Assembly (NCBI RefSeq): GCF_020616555.1
Contig: NZ_CP085173.1
Span: 1,674,001 to 1,738,000 of the forward strand
Direction of reading: 5' to 3'
Length of the DNA: 64,000 nucleotides
Origin: Streptomyces longhuiensis
Lineage (GTDB): Bacteria > Actinomycetota > Actinomycetes > Streptomycetales > Streptomycetaceae
This document shows, piece by piece, positions 45,839 through 53,507 of the stretch. Numbering within the stretch: position 1 is the stretch's first letter; every line of letters starts with the position of its first letter. The notes below the pieces were generated by a model that saw nothing but the letters and a program-made list of their open reading frames with translations, had not been told where the DNA came from and did not search any database. Both the position numbers and the translations under genes were made by a program.

Positions 45839-46378
45839 TTGGACAACGAGGTCCGACACACCGACGCAGCCCACGGCACCGACGCGGTCCACGCGTTCGA
45901 CGTCACCGTGGAGATCCCCCAAGGCTCCCGCAACAAGTACGAGATGGACCATTCCGTCGGCCGCATAAGGCTCGACCGGATGCTGTTCACCTCCACCCAG
46001 TACCCGGCGGACTACGGATACATCGTCGACACCCTCGGACGCGACGGCGATCCGCTCGACGCGCTCGTCCTCGTGGGCGATCCGACGTTTCCCGGCTGCA
46101 CCGTCGAATGCCGGGCGATCGGCATGTTCGTGATGCGGGACGAGAAGGGCATGGACGAGAAGGTCCTGTGCGTGCCCGCGCACGATCCGCGCCATGCGTC
46201 CTTGCGGGACATCGAGGACATCCCCGAGTTCGACCGTCTGGAGATCACGCACTTCTTCGAGGTCTACAAGGACCTGGAGCCCGGCAAGTCGGTCGAGGGC
46301 TCGCACTGGGAGGGCCGCGACCTCACGTACGCGGAGATCGCCGCCGCGCGCCGGCGGGCCGCCGCCCTACGGGACTGA
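45839..46378 (+). CDS. ppa: Inorganic pyrophosphatase (family I)
   Basis: Hydrolyses pyrophosphate in the cytoplasm. The 179-residue product has the family I active-site residues: GSRNKYEMD, PADYGYI, the signature DGDPLDALVLV and KDLEPGKSVEG. I chose the TTG at 45839 because GAGGAGG lies 5 nt upstream; a GTG at 45821 in the same frame is the alternative and gives six more residues. The usual Streptomyces enzyme is about 163 residues, so the N-terminal extension of about 15 residues (NEVRHTDAAHGTDAVHA) and divergent positions suggest this may be a second copy. Confidence 0.92.
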   Translation: MDNEVRHTDAAHGTDAVHAFDVTVEIPQGSRNKYEMDHSVGRIRLDRMLFTSTQYPADYGYIVDTLGRDGDPLDALVLVGDPTFPGCTVECRAIGMFVMRDEKGMDEKVLCVPAHDPRHASLRDIEDIPEFDRLEITHFFEVYKDLEPGKSVEGSHWEGRDLTYAEIAAARRRAAALRD

Positions 46379-46387
46379 AACCGACCA

Positions 46388-46419
46388 GGACGGCGCGCAC
46401 GTGTCAGTGCGCGCCGTCC
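46388..46419. terminator. Bidirectional terminator between ppa and the ArsR-type gene
   Basis: A perfect 13-bp inverted repeat (GGACGGCGCGCAC, loop GTGTCA, GTGCGCGCCGTCC) in the gap between two convergent genes, reaching into the stop codon of the ArsR-type gene. No T-run follows, as is usual in this genus. Confidence 0.75.
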
Positions 46420-46766
46420 GTCGCGCAGTGCTCGAGCAGATCCGCGGTCGCCGCGTCGACGACGCGATAGCGCACGATCCTGCCCTCCTTCTCCCCCACG
46501 ACCACGCCGGCCGCGCGCAGCAGCCGCAGCGCCTGCGAGACCGCCGGGTCGTTCATGCCCGTGGCCACGGCGAGATCCGACACGGCGAGCGGCCCCGCCC
46601 GGTACAGCGCGAGCAGCAGCGCGAGGCGCCGGGGATCGGCGAGCAGGGAGAAGCGGTCGGCCCAGGCGCGGACATGTCCTGGCTCACCGATCGCGGCGAT
46701 GGCCTCGCAGACCCGGTGGCCGTCGATCGTGCGGCGGTCGGCGCGCTCGGCAGGGACGAGATGCAT
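46404..46766 (-). CDS. ArsR/SmtB-family metal-responsive repressor
   Basis: A 120-residue winged-helix regulator: FSLLADPRRLALLLALYRAG, VSDLAVATGMNDPAVSQALR (recognition helix) and RAAGVVVGEKEGRIVRYRV (wing). His residues at the N-terminus (MHLVPAE, DGHRV, GHVRAW) and near the C-terminus (LEHCATDGAH) resemble those that bind nickel or cobalt in NmtR/KmtR-type proteins. It is divergent from the nickel/cobalt transporter, so control of that gene and itself is likely. An earlier ATG at 46814 is possible; the ATG at 46766 fits the family length. Confidence 0.88.
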   Translation of the reverse strand: MHLVPAERADRRTIDGHRVCEAIAAIGEPGHVRAWADRFSLLADPRRLALLLALYRAGPLAVSDLAVATGMNDPAVSQALRLLRAAGVVVGEKEGRIVRYRVVDAATADLLEHCATDGAH

Positions 46767-46808
46767 GACCCCATCCTCGCAGCCGCCGATGTGATCTTGA
46801 ATACCCGC

Positions 46809-46828
46809 GCACACCTACGCAGGTGTGC
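46809..46828. promoter_or_regulatory. Candidate operator for the ArsR-type repressor
   Basis: Perfect inverted repeat GCACACCT-ACGC-AGGTGTGC in the divergent gap, 43 bases before the ArsR-type start and 4 bases upstream of the -35 of the transporter promoter. Position and symmetry suit a repressor dimer that could block both promoters. Confidence 0.55.
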
Positions 46829-46832
46829 AGCC

Positions 46833-46862
46833 TTGCAGGCGCCGCCGACCGGCCTCTAGTGT
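46833..46862 (+). promoter_or_regulatory. Putative promoter of the riboswitch-transporter transcript
   Basis: TTGCAG (46833-46838) and TAGTGT (46857-46862) are 18 bases apart. Transcription would begin near 46869, just at the 5' end of the cobalamin riboswitch. Confidence 0.5.
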
Positions 46863-46865
46863 GGG

Positions 46866-47080
46866 CGGGCCGTGGCGCTCGGGAATTCGGTGACGGTCCC
46901 TCAAAGGACCCAGACCGAAGCGGCCCTCGCCACTGTGATCGGGCCCCGGGTCCCTCGGCGACGAGACGACTCGGGACGCCTCGCCCCACCACGCCACTGG
47001 CTGCCGCGCGCAGCTGGGAAGGCAGGGGCGGACGCGGACACCCGTCAGCCAGGAGACCGGCCACGGCATCTCACGAAGTG
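46866..47080 (+). ncRNA. Cobalamin riboswitch
   Basis: The conserved B12-aptamer segments are present in order: GGGAATTCGGTG, its pairing partner CCGAAGCGGCCC, CGCCACTGTGA (46929-46939 region), then ACGCCACTGGCTG, CTGGGAAGGC and the 3' conserved AGCCAGGAGACCGGCC at 47047-47062. It ends about 45 bases before the transporter start. By analogy with other B12 riboswitches, adenosylcobalamin binding should lower expression of the downstream transporter, probably by hiding the ribosome binding site. Confidence 0.9.
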
Positions 47081-47108
47081 ATTCCACGAGGTGTTGGAGC
47101 GTGACCGC

Positions 47109-48203
47109 ATGGCCCTGCCCGTAAAGCCCCCGGAGACCGGACGCGACGCCTTCCACTGGCGGCGCGAGGACACCGTCCGCACCGCCGGGCTCCTGGCGGT
47201 GATAGCCGCGCTCCATGTCGTCGCGTTCGGCGTGCTGTTCCTGCTCGTCGTACCGGAGCACTACGAGGTGGGGTCGAAGGCCTTCGGCATCGGCCTCGGC
47301 GTCACCGCGTACACCCTCGGGATGCGGCACGCGTTCGACGCGGACCACATCGCCGCGATCGACAACACGACCCGCAAGCTGATGGCCGACGGCAAGCGCC
47401 CGGTGTCGGTGGGCTTCTGGTTCGCGCTCGGCCACTCCAGCGTGGTGGTCGTGCTCGCCGCGCTGATCGCCGGGGGCACCCAGCTCGCCGGGCGGATCAT
47501 GAACGAGGGTTCCGCCACCCATCAGACGCTCGGCGTCATGGGCACCACCATCTCCGGGTCCTTCCTCTATCTCATCGCGGCGCTCAACCTCGTGGCCCTG
47601 GTGGGGATCCTGCGGGTGTTCCGGGCGATGCGCGCGGGCTCGTACGACGAGGCGGAGCTCGAACAGCACCTGGATTCACGGGGATTCATGAACCGGATCC
47701 TCGGCCGGTTCACCAAGTCCATCACCCGGCCGGGCCAGATGTACCCGCTCGGTTTCCTCTTCGGCCTCGGCTTCGACACGGCGACCGAGGTCACGCTGAT
47801 GGTGATGGCGGGCAGCGGCGCGGCGGCCGGACTGCCCTGGTACGCGATCCTGTGTCTGCCGCTCCTGTTCGCCGCGGGAATGAGCCTGTTCGACACCCTG
47901 GACGGGACGTTCATGAACTTCGCGTACCAGTGGGCGTTCTCGAACCCCGTGCGCAAGGTGTTCTACAACCTGGCCATCACCGGCCTCTCGATCGCCGTCG
48001 CGTTCCTGATCGGCACCATCGAGCTCGTGGGCGTCCTGCACGACAAGCTCGACCTGCGGGACTCGGTGACCGGCTGGATAGCGGGGCTCGACCTGGACAA
48101 CGTCGGGTTCATCATCGTGGGCCTGTTCGTCGTCGTCTGGGCGGCGGCCATCGGGTACTGGCGGCTTGCGAAGGTCGAGGAACGGTGGGCCGTGCGGACC
48201 TGA
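47109..48203 (+). CDS. Nickel/cobalt transporter of the NiCoT (HoxN/NixA) family
   Basis: Integral membrane permease of 364 residues with eight predicted helices. The NiCoT signature HAFDADHI (H74-x4-D79-H80) and later GLGFDTATEV and FAAGMSLFDT are intact. Because the transcript carries a cobalamin riboswitch, cobalt for B12 synthesis is the likely cargo; the divergent ArsR-type gene adds metal control. The ATG at 47109 follows GGAG; an in-frame GTG at 47091 is an alternative start. A DUF1275 gene follows after 42 bases. Confidence 0.93.
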   Translation: MALPVKPPETGRDAFHWRREDTVRTAGLLAVIAALHVVAFGVLFLLVVPEHYEVGSKAFGIGLGVTAYTLGMRHAFDADHIAAIDNTTRKLMADGKRPVSVGFWFALGHSSVVVVLAALIAGGTQLAGRIMNEGSATHQTLGVMGTTISGSFLYLIAALNLVALVGILRVFRAMRAGSYDEAELEQHLDSRGFMNRILGRFTKSITRPGQMYPLGFLFGLGFDTATEVTLMVMAGSGAAAGLPWYAILCLPLLFAAGMSLFDTLDGTFMNFAYQWAFSNPVRKVFYNLAITGLSIAVAFLIGTIELVGVLHDKLDLRDSVTGWIAGLDLDNVGFIIVGLFVVVWAAAIGYWRLAKVEERWAVRT

Positions 48204-48245
48204 TCCGGCGGGCCGCCGGGACCGGGACTCCGTAAGGTCGTGCGG

Positions 48246-48959
48246 GTGAGTGAAGCCAGCGATCCACCAGCGGCGCCCGCGTCCGTGCCGCGCCGGTCGA
48301 CCCTCCCCGCGGCCCTCACGGTCCTCACGGTCGTGAGCGGAATCGTCGACGCCGTCAGCTATCTGGGCCTCGGCCGCGTCTTCGCTGCGAACATGACCGG
48401 CAACGTCGTCGTCATGGGCTTCGCCGCGGCGGGCGCTCCCGGGTTCTCCGCCCTCGGATCGCTCACCTGTCTCGGCGCGTTCCTCGCGGGGGCCGTGTGC
48501 GCCGGACGGCTGACCGGAGTGTTCGCCGAGCGGGCGCGGGAGATCTGGGTGCGGTCGGTGTTCGTCACCGAGGCGGTCCTGCTCGCCGTGGCGACGGCCG
48601 TCGCGTTCGCGTGGCCGGGCGAGGCGACGTACGCCCTCATCGCCGTCCTCGCGGGGGCGATGGGGCTGCGCAACGCGACGGTCCGCAAGCTCGCGGTCCC
48701 GGACATGACCACGACGGTCCTCACGATGACGCTGACCGGGCTCGCCTCGGAGTCCTCGCTCGCGGGCGGCACCGGTGTGCGGACGGGGCGGCGGATGGTC
48801 TCCGTGGTGGCGATGGTCGCGGGCGCCACGCTCGGCGCGCTGCTCGTGCTGCACCACGGCCTCGGCTGGCCGCTCCTCGTCGGCACCCTGCTCGTGGCGG
48901 CCACCGCGGCCGGATATCGCGAGCCGGCCGCCGACGCGGGCGACGTCCGATCGGCCTAA
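48246..48959 (+). CDS. DUF1275 (YoaK-type) membrane protein
   Basis: A 237-residue protein with six hydrophobic segments and the family motifs GIVDAVSYLGLGRVFAANMT, GNVVVMGFA and GLRNATVRKLAVPDMTTTVL. Function of the family is unknown. AAGG lies before the GTG at 48246; a GTG two codons earlier is possible. It follows the cobalt/nickel transporter by 42 bases and may be read through from it. Confidence 0.88.
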   Translation: MSEASDPPAAPASVPRRSTLPAALTVLTVVSGIVDAVSYLGLGRVFAANMTGNVVVMGFAAAGAPGFSALGSLTCLGAFLAGAVCAGRLTGVFAERAREIWVRSVFVTEAVLLAVATAVAFAWPGEATYALIAVLAGAMGLRNATVRKLAVPDMTTTVLTMTLTGLASESSLAGGTGVRTGRRMVSVVAMVAGATLGALLVLHHGLGWPLLVGTLLVAATAAGYREPAADAGDVRSA

Positions 48960-49050
48960 CCCTGCGGGCGCAGCCCGCCCGGGCTCACTAGCGTCCTGAC
49001 CAGGACCGCAGCTCCCCCTGCCGCTGCGGCACAGGGACCGGAGACGCCTC

Positions 49051-49758
49051 ATGTTCTGCCCGATAGCCACCGTCATCACGACGACCGCCTGCCTCACCGC
49101 GCTCGCGCCCGGGACCGCAGCAGCACAGCACCCCGTCGCCGCGCCCGCCGCGGTGACCGCACCCGACGCGGTGAGCCGGACCGACTCGGTGGGCCGGACC
49201 GCCCCCTTGAGCCGCAACGACTCGGACGACGGGCCCCGCGACCGGGGCTCGTCGGACGGGGGCCGCGACCGGGGCTCGTCGGACGGGGGCCGCGACCGGG
49301 GCTCGTCTGACGGCGAGTCCTTCGCGGAGGCCTTCCTCTCCCCCTCGACGGTGGCGGCCTCGTCCTCCGTCGACATCACGGTCTCCTGCGCCGGCGGCGG
49401 GCGGGGCGGCTCCATCACCGCCCGGTCCCAGGCCTTCGCCGCCGGCTCCGTCTCACTCCCCGTGTACGGCGGCGGGAGCGGGCGGGACGGGCGCACCCAG
49501 TACCGGGGGACGGCACGCCTCGCCGGAGAGGTCGGGACCAGCTCGCAGGTGTCCGTGCAGGGAGTGTGTCCCGACGGCAGGCAGTGGAGCACCCCGATGA
49601 ACGTGACACGCGACGGCGGCTATCGCGGCGCGCGCGCCGGAGTCGGCAGCACCGCGGACGGCGGCGTGGACCTGGGCCGGATCGGCTTCGGCGCGGCGCT
49701 CGCGGGCGGGGCCGCCTACGTGCTGTGGCGCAGGACGCGCGCCCCGCAGGAGGACTGA
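49051..49758 (+). CDS. Secreted protein with Asp-Arg-Gly-Ser repeats and C-terminal anchor
   Basis: A 235-residue surface protein. It has a signal peptide (MFCPIATVITTTACLTALAP...AAAQ), a low-complexity region with three DRGSSDGG repeats (about 67-92), a beta-rich domain with SSVDITVSCAGGGRGGS and GVCPDGRQWS, and a hydrophobic C-terminal segment followed by LWRRTRAPQED, which should hold it in the membrane. GGAG precedes the ATG. The beta domain is common in Streptomyces surface proteins of unknown role. Confidence 0.8.
   Translation: MFCPIATVITTTACLTALAPGTAAAQHPVAAPAAVTAPDAVSRTDSVGRTAPLSRNDSDDGPRDRGSSDGGRDRGSSDGGRDRGSSDGESFAEAFLSPSTVAASSSVDITVSCAGGGRGGSITARSQAFAAGSVSLPVYGGGSGRDGRTQYRGTARLAGEVGTSSQVSVQGVCPDGRQWSTPMNVTRDGGYRGARAGVGSTADGGVDLGRIGFGAALAGGAAYVLWRRTRAPQED
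49237..49311 (+). repeat. 27-bp in-frame tandem repeat, about 2.8 copies
   Basis: Copies start at 49237, 49264 and 49291 (unit begins CGCGACCGGGGCTCGTCGGA) and encode RDRGSSDGG-type nonapeptides in the secreted protein gene. The first two copies are identical. Confidence 0.85.
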
Positions 49759-50301
49759 CCTGTCCGTCCGCCGACGGTCACACACGAGGCAAGTGCGCCG
49801 TACATCCGTTCCGCCCCTGACCAACCGCGCTTTGCCGACAATCGCCGCCATTGTGGCCGGCCGAACCGGACCCTCCGAGGCTCCACATCCATGACGCGGC
49901 ATCGGCCATCCGGCCGGGGTTGGCTGAAAACAGCCCCTCGACAGTAACGCGAGAGCCGCTCAGGGCCGCCGTTCACCGGCCACCGCACCGGTGAACGCGC
50001 CCCGTCCCGAGCCCACTCACGCCCGGCCGCACCCAACACCCGTACACCTGTCCCCATTTGCCACACCCCTGACGGCGAAGTTCGCTACCACGGTCCCCGG
50101 ACAGGCTGACGACTTCACGACGAACTTCGCCGCCGGGCGCTCTGCGTTCATTGTCCCGGTTCTCTCACCGCGCGCGGTGGCTAGCATGAGCGCCACATAC
50201 GTGCCGGAAGATCACCATCCCGTTGGTGGGACCGGCCGTGCGGCCGATTCGAGCCGATCGGCCACGACCTTCCCGCACGCAAGCACCGATGGGACCGCGG
50301 A
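49759..50301. other. Upstream region of the conservon
   Basis: About 540 bases without a supported gene. It contains a perfect 11-bp inverted repeat, GGCGAAGTTCG at 50074-50084 and CGAACTTCGCC at 50121-50131, 36 bases apart. This could be a paired operator or a long-range hairpin in the cvn transcript. No firm promoter was identified. Confidence 0.5.
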
Positions 50302-52017
50302 ATGCCAGTGCCTGCCCGCCCGAGGCCGCGCCGAACACCCACGTCGCGGCGCCCCACGCTCGCCGTCCCCCTCGCCGTCCTCGTGGTGGCCGGAGCGGCC
50401 GTCGGCGCGGTGACCGCCGCGGCTCCGCAGGCCGCCCGCACCTGGGTGCTCGTCGCGCTCCTCGTCAGCTGGCTCTGCGTGGCCGCCTCCCTCATCACGG
50501 CGGCCCTGCTCCAGCAGCGCGCCCGTGGTGCCGTGGACGCCGCGCAGGGCGAATCGCTCGCGCTCCAGCAGCAGTTGACGCAGCGCGGGGCCGAGGCCGC
50601 CCATCTCGTGAACGTCACCCTCCCCTCCGTGTCGAAGCGGCTGCGGGACGGCGCGGGCGCCGAGGAGGCACTCGCCGCCACCGCGCCACCCGCGGACCAC
50701 CAACTGCGCCAGGCACTCGAGGCGTTCACCGCCGAACTGGACGACGCCGTACGCCGCGAGGCGTCCGCGGTGGCCACCGCTCAGGACACGGCCCGCCGCA
50801 TCGCCCGCATCGACCACGATCTGGACGAGCTGGCCACCGCGACCCTGCCGGCCGCCGTCGCGGCGCTGCGCGAGGGCTCCACCGCCGACGCGGTCCTCTC
50901 GGGCCTCGACCACCCCGACGACGCGCACCTGCGCACCCTGACGGAGTCCTTCGTACGGGAACTCGCCACCAGCGAGCGGCGGGCCGCGGCCGCCCAGGCC
51001 GCCAGCGCCAAGGCCCTCAGCCGGGTGCAGGCCAAGTCGGTCAGCATGCTCGCCGATCTGCGCGAGATGCAGGACCGGCACGGCGAGGAGGTCTTCGGCG
51101 ATCTGCTCCGACTCGACCACAACACGTCCCAACTCGGCCTGCTCACCGACCGGCTGGCCCTCCTCATGGGCGGCCGCGCCAGCCGCGCGTGGAACAAGCC
51201 GATCGTCATGGAGAGCATCCTGCGCGGCGCGGTCGGCCGGATCGCCGCCTACCAGCGGGTCAGGCTCCACTGCGCCACGAACGCCGCGATCGCCGGCTTC
51301 GCCGCCGAGGGCGTCATGCACCTCCTGGCCGAACTCATGGACAACGCCGCGAACTTCTCGCCGCCCATCGACGAGGTCCACGTCTACGTCGAGGAACGCA
51401 GCGCCGGGATCGTCGTGACGATCGAGGACAGCGGCCTGAAGATGGCCGACGCGGCCATGCGCCGGGCCGAGGCCGCGGTGTCGGGCCGGGAGACGGACCT
51501 GGCCTCGCTCCAGGGCACCCGGCTCGGCCTCGCCGTGGTGGGCCGCCTCGCCGCCAAGTACCGGATGAGCGTGAACTTCCGGCCGTCCTCCCGCGGCGGC
51601 ACCGGTGTCGTGGTCCTCCTTCCGCCGCAGCTGCTCGCCCAGCAGCGCGACCCCGCTCCGCAACAGCCCCCTGTCCGCGGTGCCACCACCCCCGCCGCAC
51701 CTGTGACGGCGCCGGCCCCCGTGCCGCAGACGTCCGACGACACCACGCCCGGGATTCCCGCCCAGGCGGACCCGCCGTCCGCGACGCCGGGCGGTCTGCC
51801 GGTACGGGCGCCGGGGCGCACCATGGCCTCGGCCGAACGCGACCGCAAGGACCGCGCCCCCGCCGAGGGCGGCGCACCCGCGGAGGAGTCCGTGCGTGCG
51901 CCGCGCGACGCCGGTGCGCAGTTCGGCGCCTTCCACCGCTCGCGGCGCGCCCGCGACGAAGCGCCCGGCACGTCGCCCGAGGTGCCCCACCAGGCCGACG
52001 AGTCGCCGGCCGAGTAA
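50302..52017 (+). CDS. cvnA: Conservon sensor-like ATPase CvnA
   Basis: Membrane-bound histidine-kinase-like protein of 571 residues, the input of a G-protein-like conservon complex. Two membrane helices (about 20-40 and 46-68) enclose almost no loop. A coiled-coil region (110-270) precedes the HATPase domain, with HLLAELMDNAANFSPP (N box) near 334, VTIEDSGLKMAD (G1) and GTRLGLAVVGRLAAKY (G2). The C-terminal 120 residues are Pro/Ala-rich and disordered. The phospho-acceptor His of true kinases is replaced by the LRLDHNTSQL segment typical of the family. First gene of cvnABCDE. Confidence 0.92.
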   Translation: MPVPARPRPRRTPTSRRPTLAVPLAVLVVAGAAVGAVTAAAPQAARTWVLVALLVSWLCVAASLITAALLQQRARGAVDAAQGESLALQQQLTQRGAEAAHLVNVTLPSVSKRLRDGAGAEEALAATAPPADHQLRQALEAFTAELDDAVRREASAVATAQDTARRIARIDHDLDELATATLPAAVAALREGSTADAVLSGLDHPDDAHLRTLTESFVRELATSERRAAAAQAASAKALSRVQAKSVSMLADLREMQDRHGEEVFGDLLRLDHNTSQLGLLTDRLALLMGGRASRAWNKPIVMESILRGAVGRIAAYQRVRLHCATNAAIAGFAAEGVMHLLAELMDNAANFSPPIDEVHVYVEERSAGIVVTIEDSGLKMADAAMRRAEAAVSGRETDLASLQGTRLGLAVVGRLAAKYRMSVNFRPSSRGGTGVVVLLPPQLLAQQRDPAPQQPPVRGATTPAAPVTAPAPVPQTSDDTTPGIPAQADPPSATPGGLPVRAPGRTMASAERDRKDRAPAEGGAPAEESVRAPRDAGAQFGAFHRSRRARDEAPGTSPEVPHQADESPAE

Positions 52018-52136
52018 CCCGCCTTTCGCTCCCCGCACGCGCCCGGGCACCGGCGCCCCCATCCCCCGTACGAGAACGTTTGATTGGAGGCACGGGCTGG
52101 TGACCGGTTCGCCGGGCACAACCCGCCCCACACGCC

Positions 52137-52556
52137 ATGCGGACCACTGACAACAGCCTGACCTGGCTCCTGGAGAGCCTGCTGGACCGCACGCCCGGCA
52201 CGCGCCACGCCCTGGTGCTCTCCCGGGACGGTCTGAAGCTGTGCTGGAGCGAGCATCTGACCCTCGACCAGGCCGACCAGCTCGCGGCCATATGCTCCGG
52301 CATCCAGGCGCTCGCCCAGGGCGCCTCGGTGGAGTTCGGTGACGGGACGGGCGGTGTACGGCACTCGATGACCGAGTTCCACGGCGGTCTGCTGTTCATC
52401 GTCGAGGCGGGCGAGGGCGCGCATCTCGCGGTGATCGCCGAGGACGGCGCCGACCCGGGCGTGGTCGGCCACCGGATGAGCGAGCTCGTCGAGCAGATCG
52501 GCGAGCACCTGCGGGCCGAGCCACGGACAGCCGACGGCGAGAGCGCGTCCTCATGA
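52137..52556 (+). CDS. cvnB: Conservon roadblock/LC7 protein CvnB
   Basis: A 139-residue roadblock-fold protein, expected to act on the CvnD GTPase as an activating or scaffold partner. Motifs TDNSLTWLLESLLDRTPGTR, VLSRDGLKLCWSEHL, QLAAICSGIQALAQGA and HLAVIAEDGADPGVVGHRM match MglB-like conservon proteins. The ATG at 52137 has no ribosome binding site of its own; a 16-codon frame at 52100-52150 with a strong one overlaps it and may supply ribosomes. Confidence 0.92.
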   Translation: MRTTDNSLTWLLESLLDRTPGTRHALVLSRDGLKLCWSEHLTLDQADQLAAICSGIQALAQGASVEFGDGTGGVRHSMTEFHGGLLFIVEAGEGAHLAVIAEDGADPGVVGHRMSELVEQIGEHLRAEPRTADGESASS

Positions 52557-52912
52557 CCCGCAGGCCCGTCGACACCGGTGACCCGGACCGGCTGTACACG
52601 GTCACGGGTGGCCGCAGCCGGGCCGACGACGACACCTTCGACCTGGTCACCCTGGTCGTCGCCGAGTGCGAGCCCACGCCGGGGATGCAGTCGGAGCACG
52701 TCCGCATCCTCGACCTGTGCCGGCATCCGGCGGCCGTGGTCGAGATCGCCGCGGAGATGGGCCTGCCGATCACGGTGGTGCGCATCCTGCTCGGCGACCT
52801 CCTCGCGACGGGCCGCATCACCGCCCGGCACCCACGCGCGGCGCGGTCCGTCGCCTCGCTCCCCGACTCCGCCCTTCTCAAGGAGGTGCTGCATGGACTC
52901 CGCAACCTCTGA
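52553..52912 (+). CDS. cvnC: Conservon DUF742 protein CvnC
   Basis: A 119-residue DUF742 protein with a winged-helix-like fold: VDTGDPDRLYTVTGGRSR, then DLVTLVVAECEPTPGMQSEH and AAVVEIAAEMGLPITVVRIL, ending LLKEVLHGLRNL. Known members bind the conservon ATPase and GTPase. Its ATG overlaps the cvnB stop (ATGA) and its end overlaps the cvnD start by 20 bases. Confidence 0.93.
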   Translation: MTRRPVDTGDPDRLYTVTGGRSRADDDTFDLVTLVVAECEPTPGMQSEHVRILDLCRHPAAVVEIAAEMGLPITVVRILLGDLLATGRITARHPRAARSVASLPDSALLKEVLHGLRNL

Positions 52913-53507
52913 GCTGCCCTCCCGTACGCCGCTTGCCGACGTCGCCGAGACCGGGCTCAAGATCGTCATCGTGGGCGGGTTCGGCGTCGGCAAGACGACC
53001 CTGGTCCGGTCCGTCAGCGAGATCCGGCCGCTGAACACCGAAGAGGTCATGACCCAGGCGGGCGTCGGCGTCGACGAGCCTGCCGCGGTCGCCTCGAAGA
53101 CCACGACGACGGTGGCGTTCGACTTCGGGCGCATCAGCCTCACCGAGCGGATGGTGCTCTATCTGTTCGGCGCCCCCGGGCAGGAGCGCTTCTGGTTCCT
53201 GTGGGACCGGCTGTTCTCGGGGACGCTCGGCGCGGTCGTGCTCGTCGACACGCGGCGGATGAGCGACTCCTGGTACGCCATCGACCGCCTGGAGCACCAC
53301 AGGACGCCGTTCGTGGTCGCTGTGAACCGGTTCGACGGCGACGGGACCCGGTTCTCCCTCGACGAGATCCGTCAGGCACTCACGCTGCCCGAGCACGTGC
53401 CGCTGATCGACTGCGACGCGCGCGTCAGGTCGTCGGGCAAGCACGTCCTGATCACCCTCGTCGACCACCTCTACGAACTGGCCATGGCCCGGGAGAAGAC
53501 ACCATGA
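52893..53507 (+). CDS. cvnD: Conservon small GTPase CvnD
   Basis: Ras-like GTPase of 204 residues, the switch of the conservon. Walker A is GGFGVGKTTLVRS near 32-40, switch II region LFGAPGQERFWFLWDRLFSG (the Gly-Gln of Ras DxxGQ is kept as APGQ), and NRFD for guanine binding. A strong AAGGAGG lies 6 nt before the ATG. Its stop overlaps the P450 start by 4 bases, so the output P450 is coupled to the switch. Confidence 0.94.
   Translation: MDSATSELPSRTPLADVAETGLKIVIVGGFGVGKTTLVRSVSEIRPLNTEEVMTQAGVGVDEPAAVASKTTTTVAFDFGRISLTERMVLYLFGAPGQERFWFLWDRLFSGTLGAVVLVDTRRMSDSWYAIDRLEHHRTPFVVAVNRFDGDGTRFSLDEIRQALTLPEHVPLIDCDARVRSSGKHVLITLVDHLYELAMAREKTP

Noticed and set aside
47676..49592. Open frame of 638 codons on the minus strand across the transporter, DUF1275 and secreted-protein genes
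   Set aside because: Its composition (Arg/Gly/Glu/His-rich, no hydrophobic core) is that of an antisense shadow and it spans three well-supported genes on the other strand.
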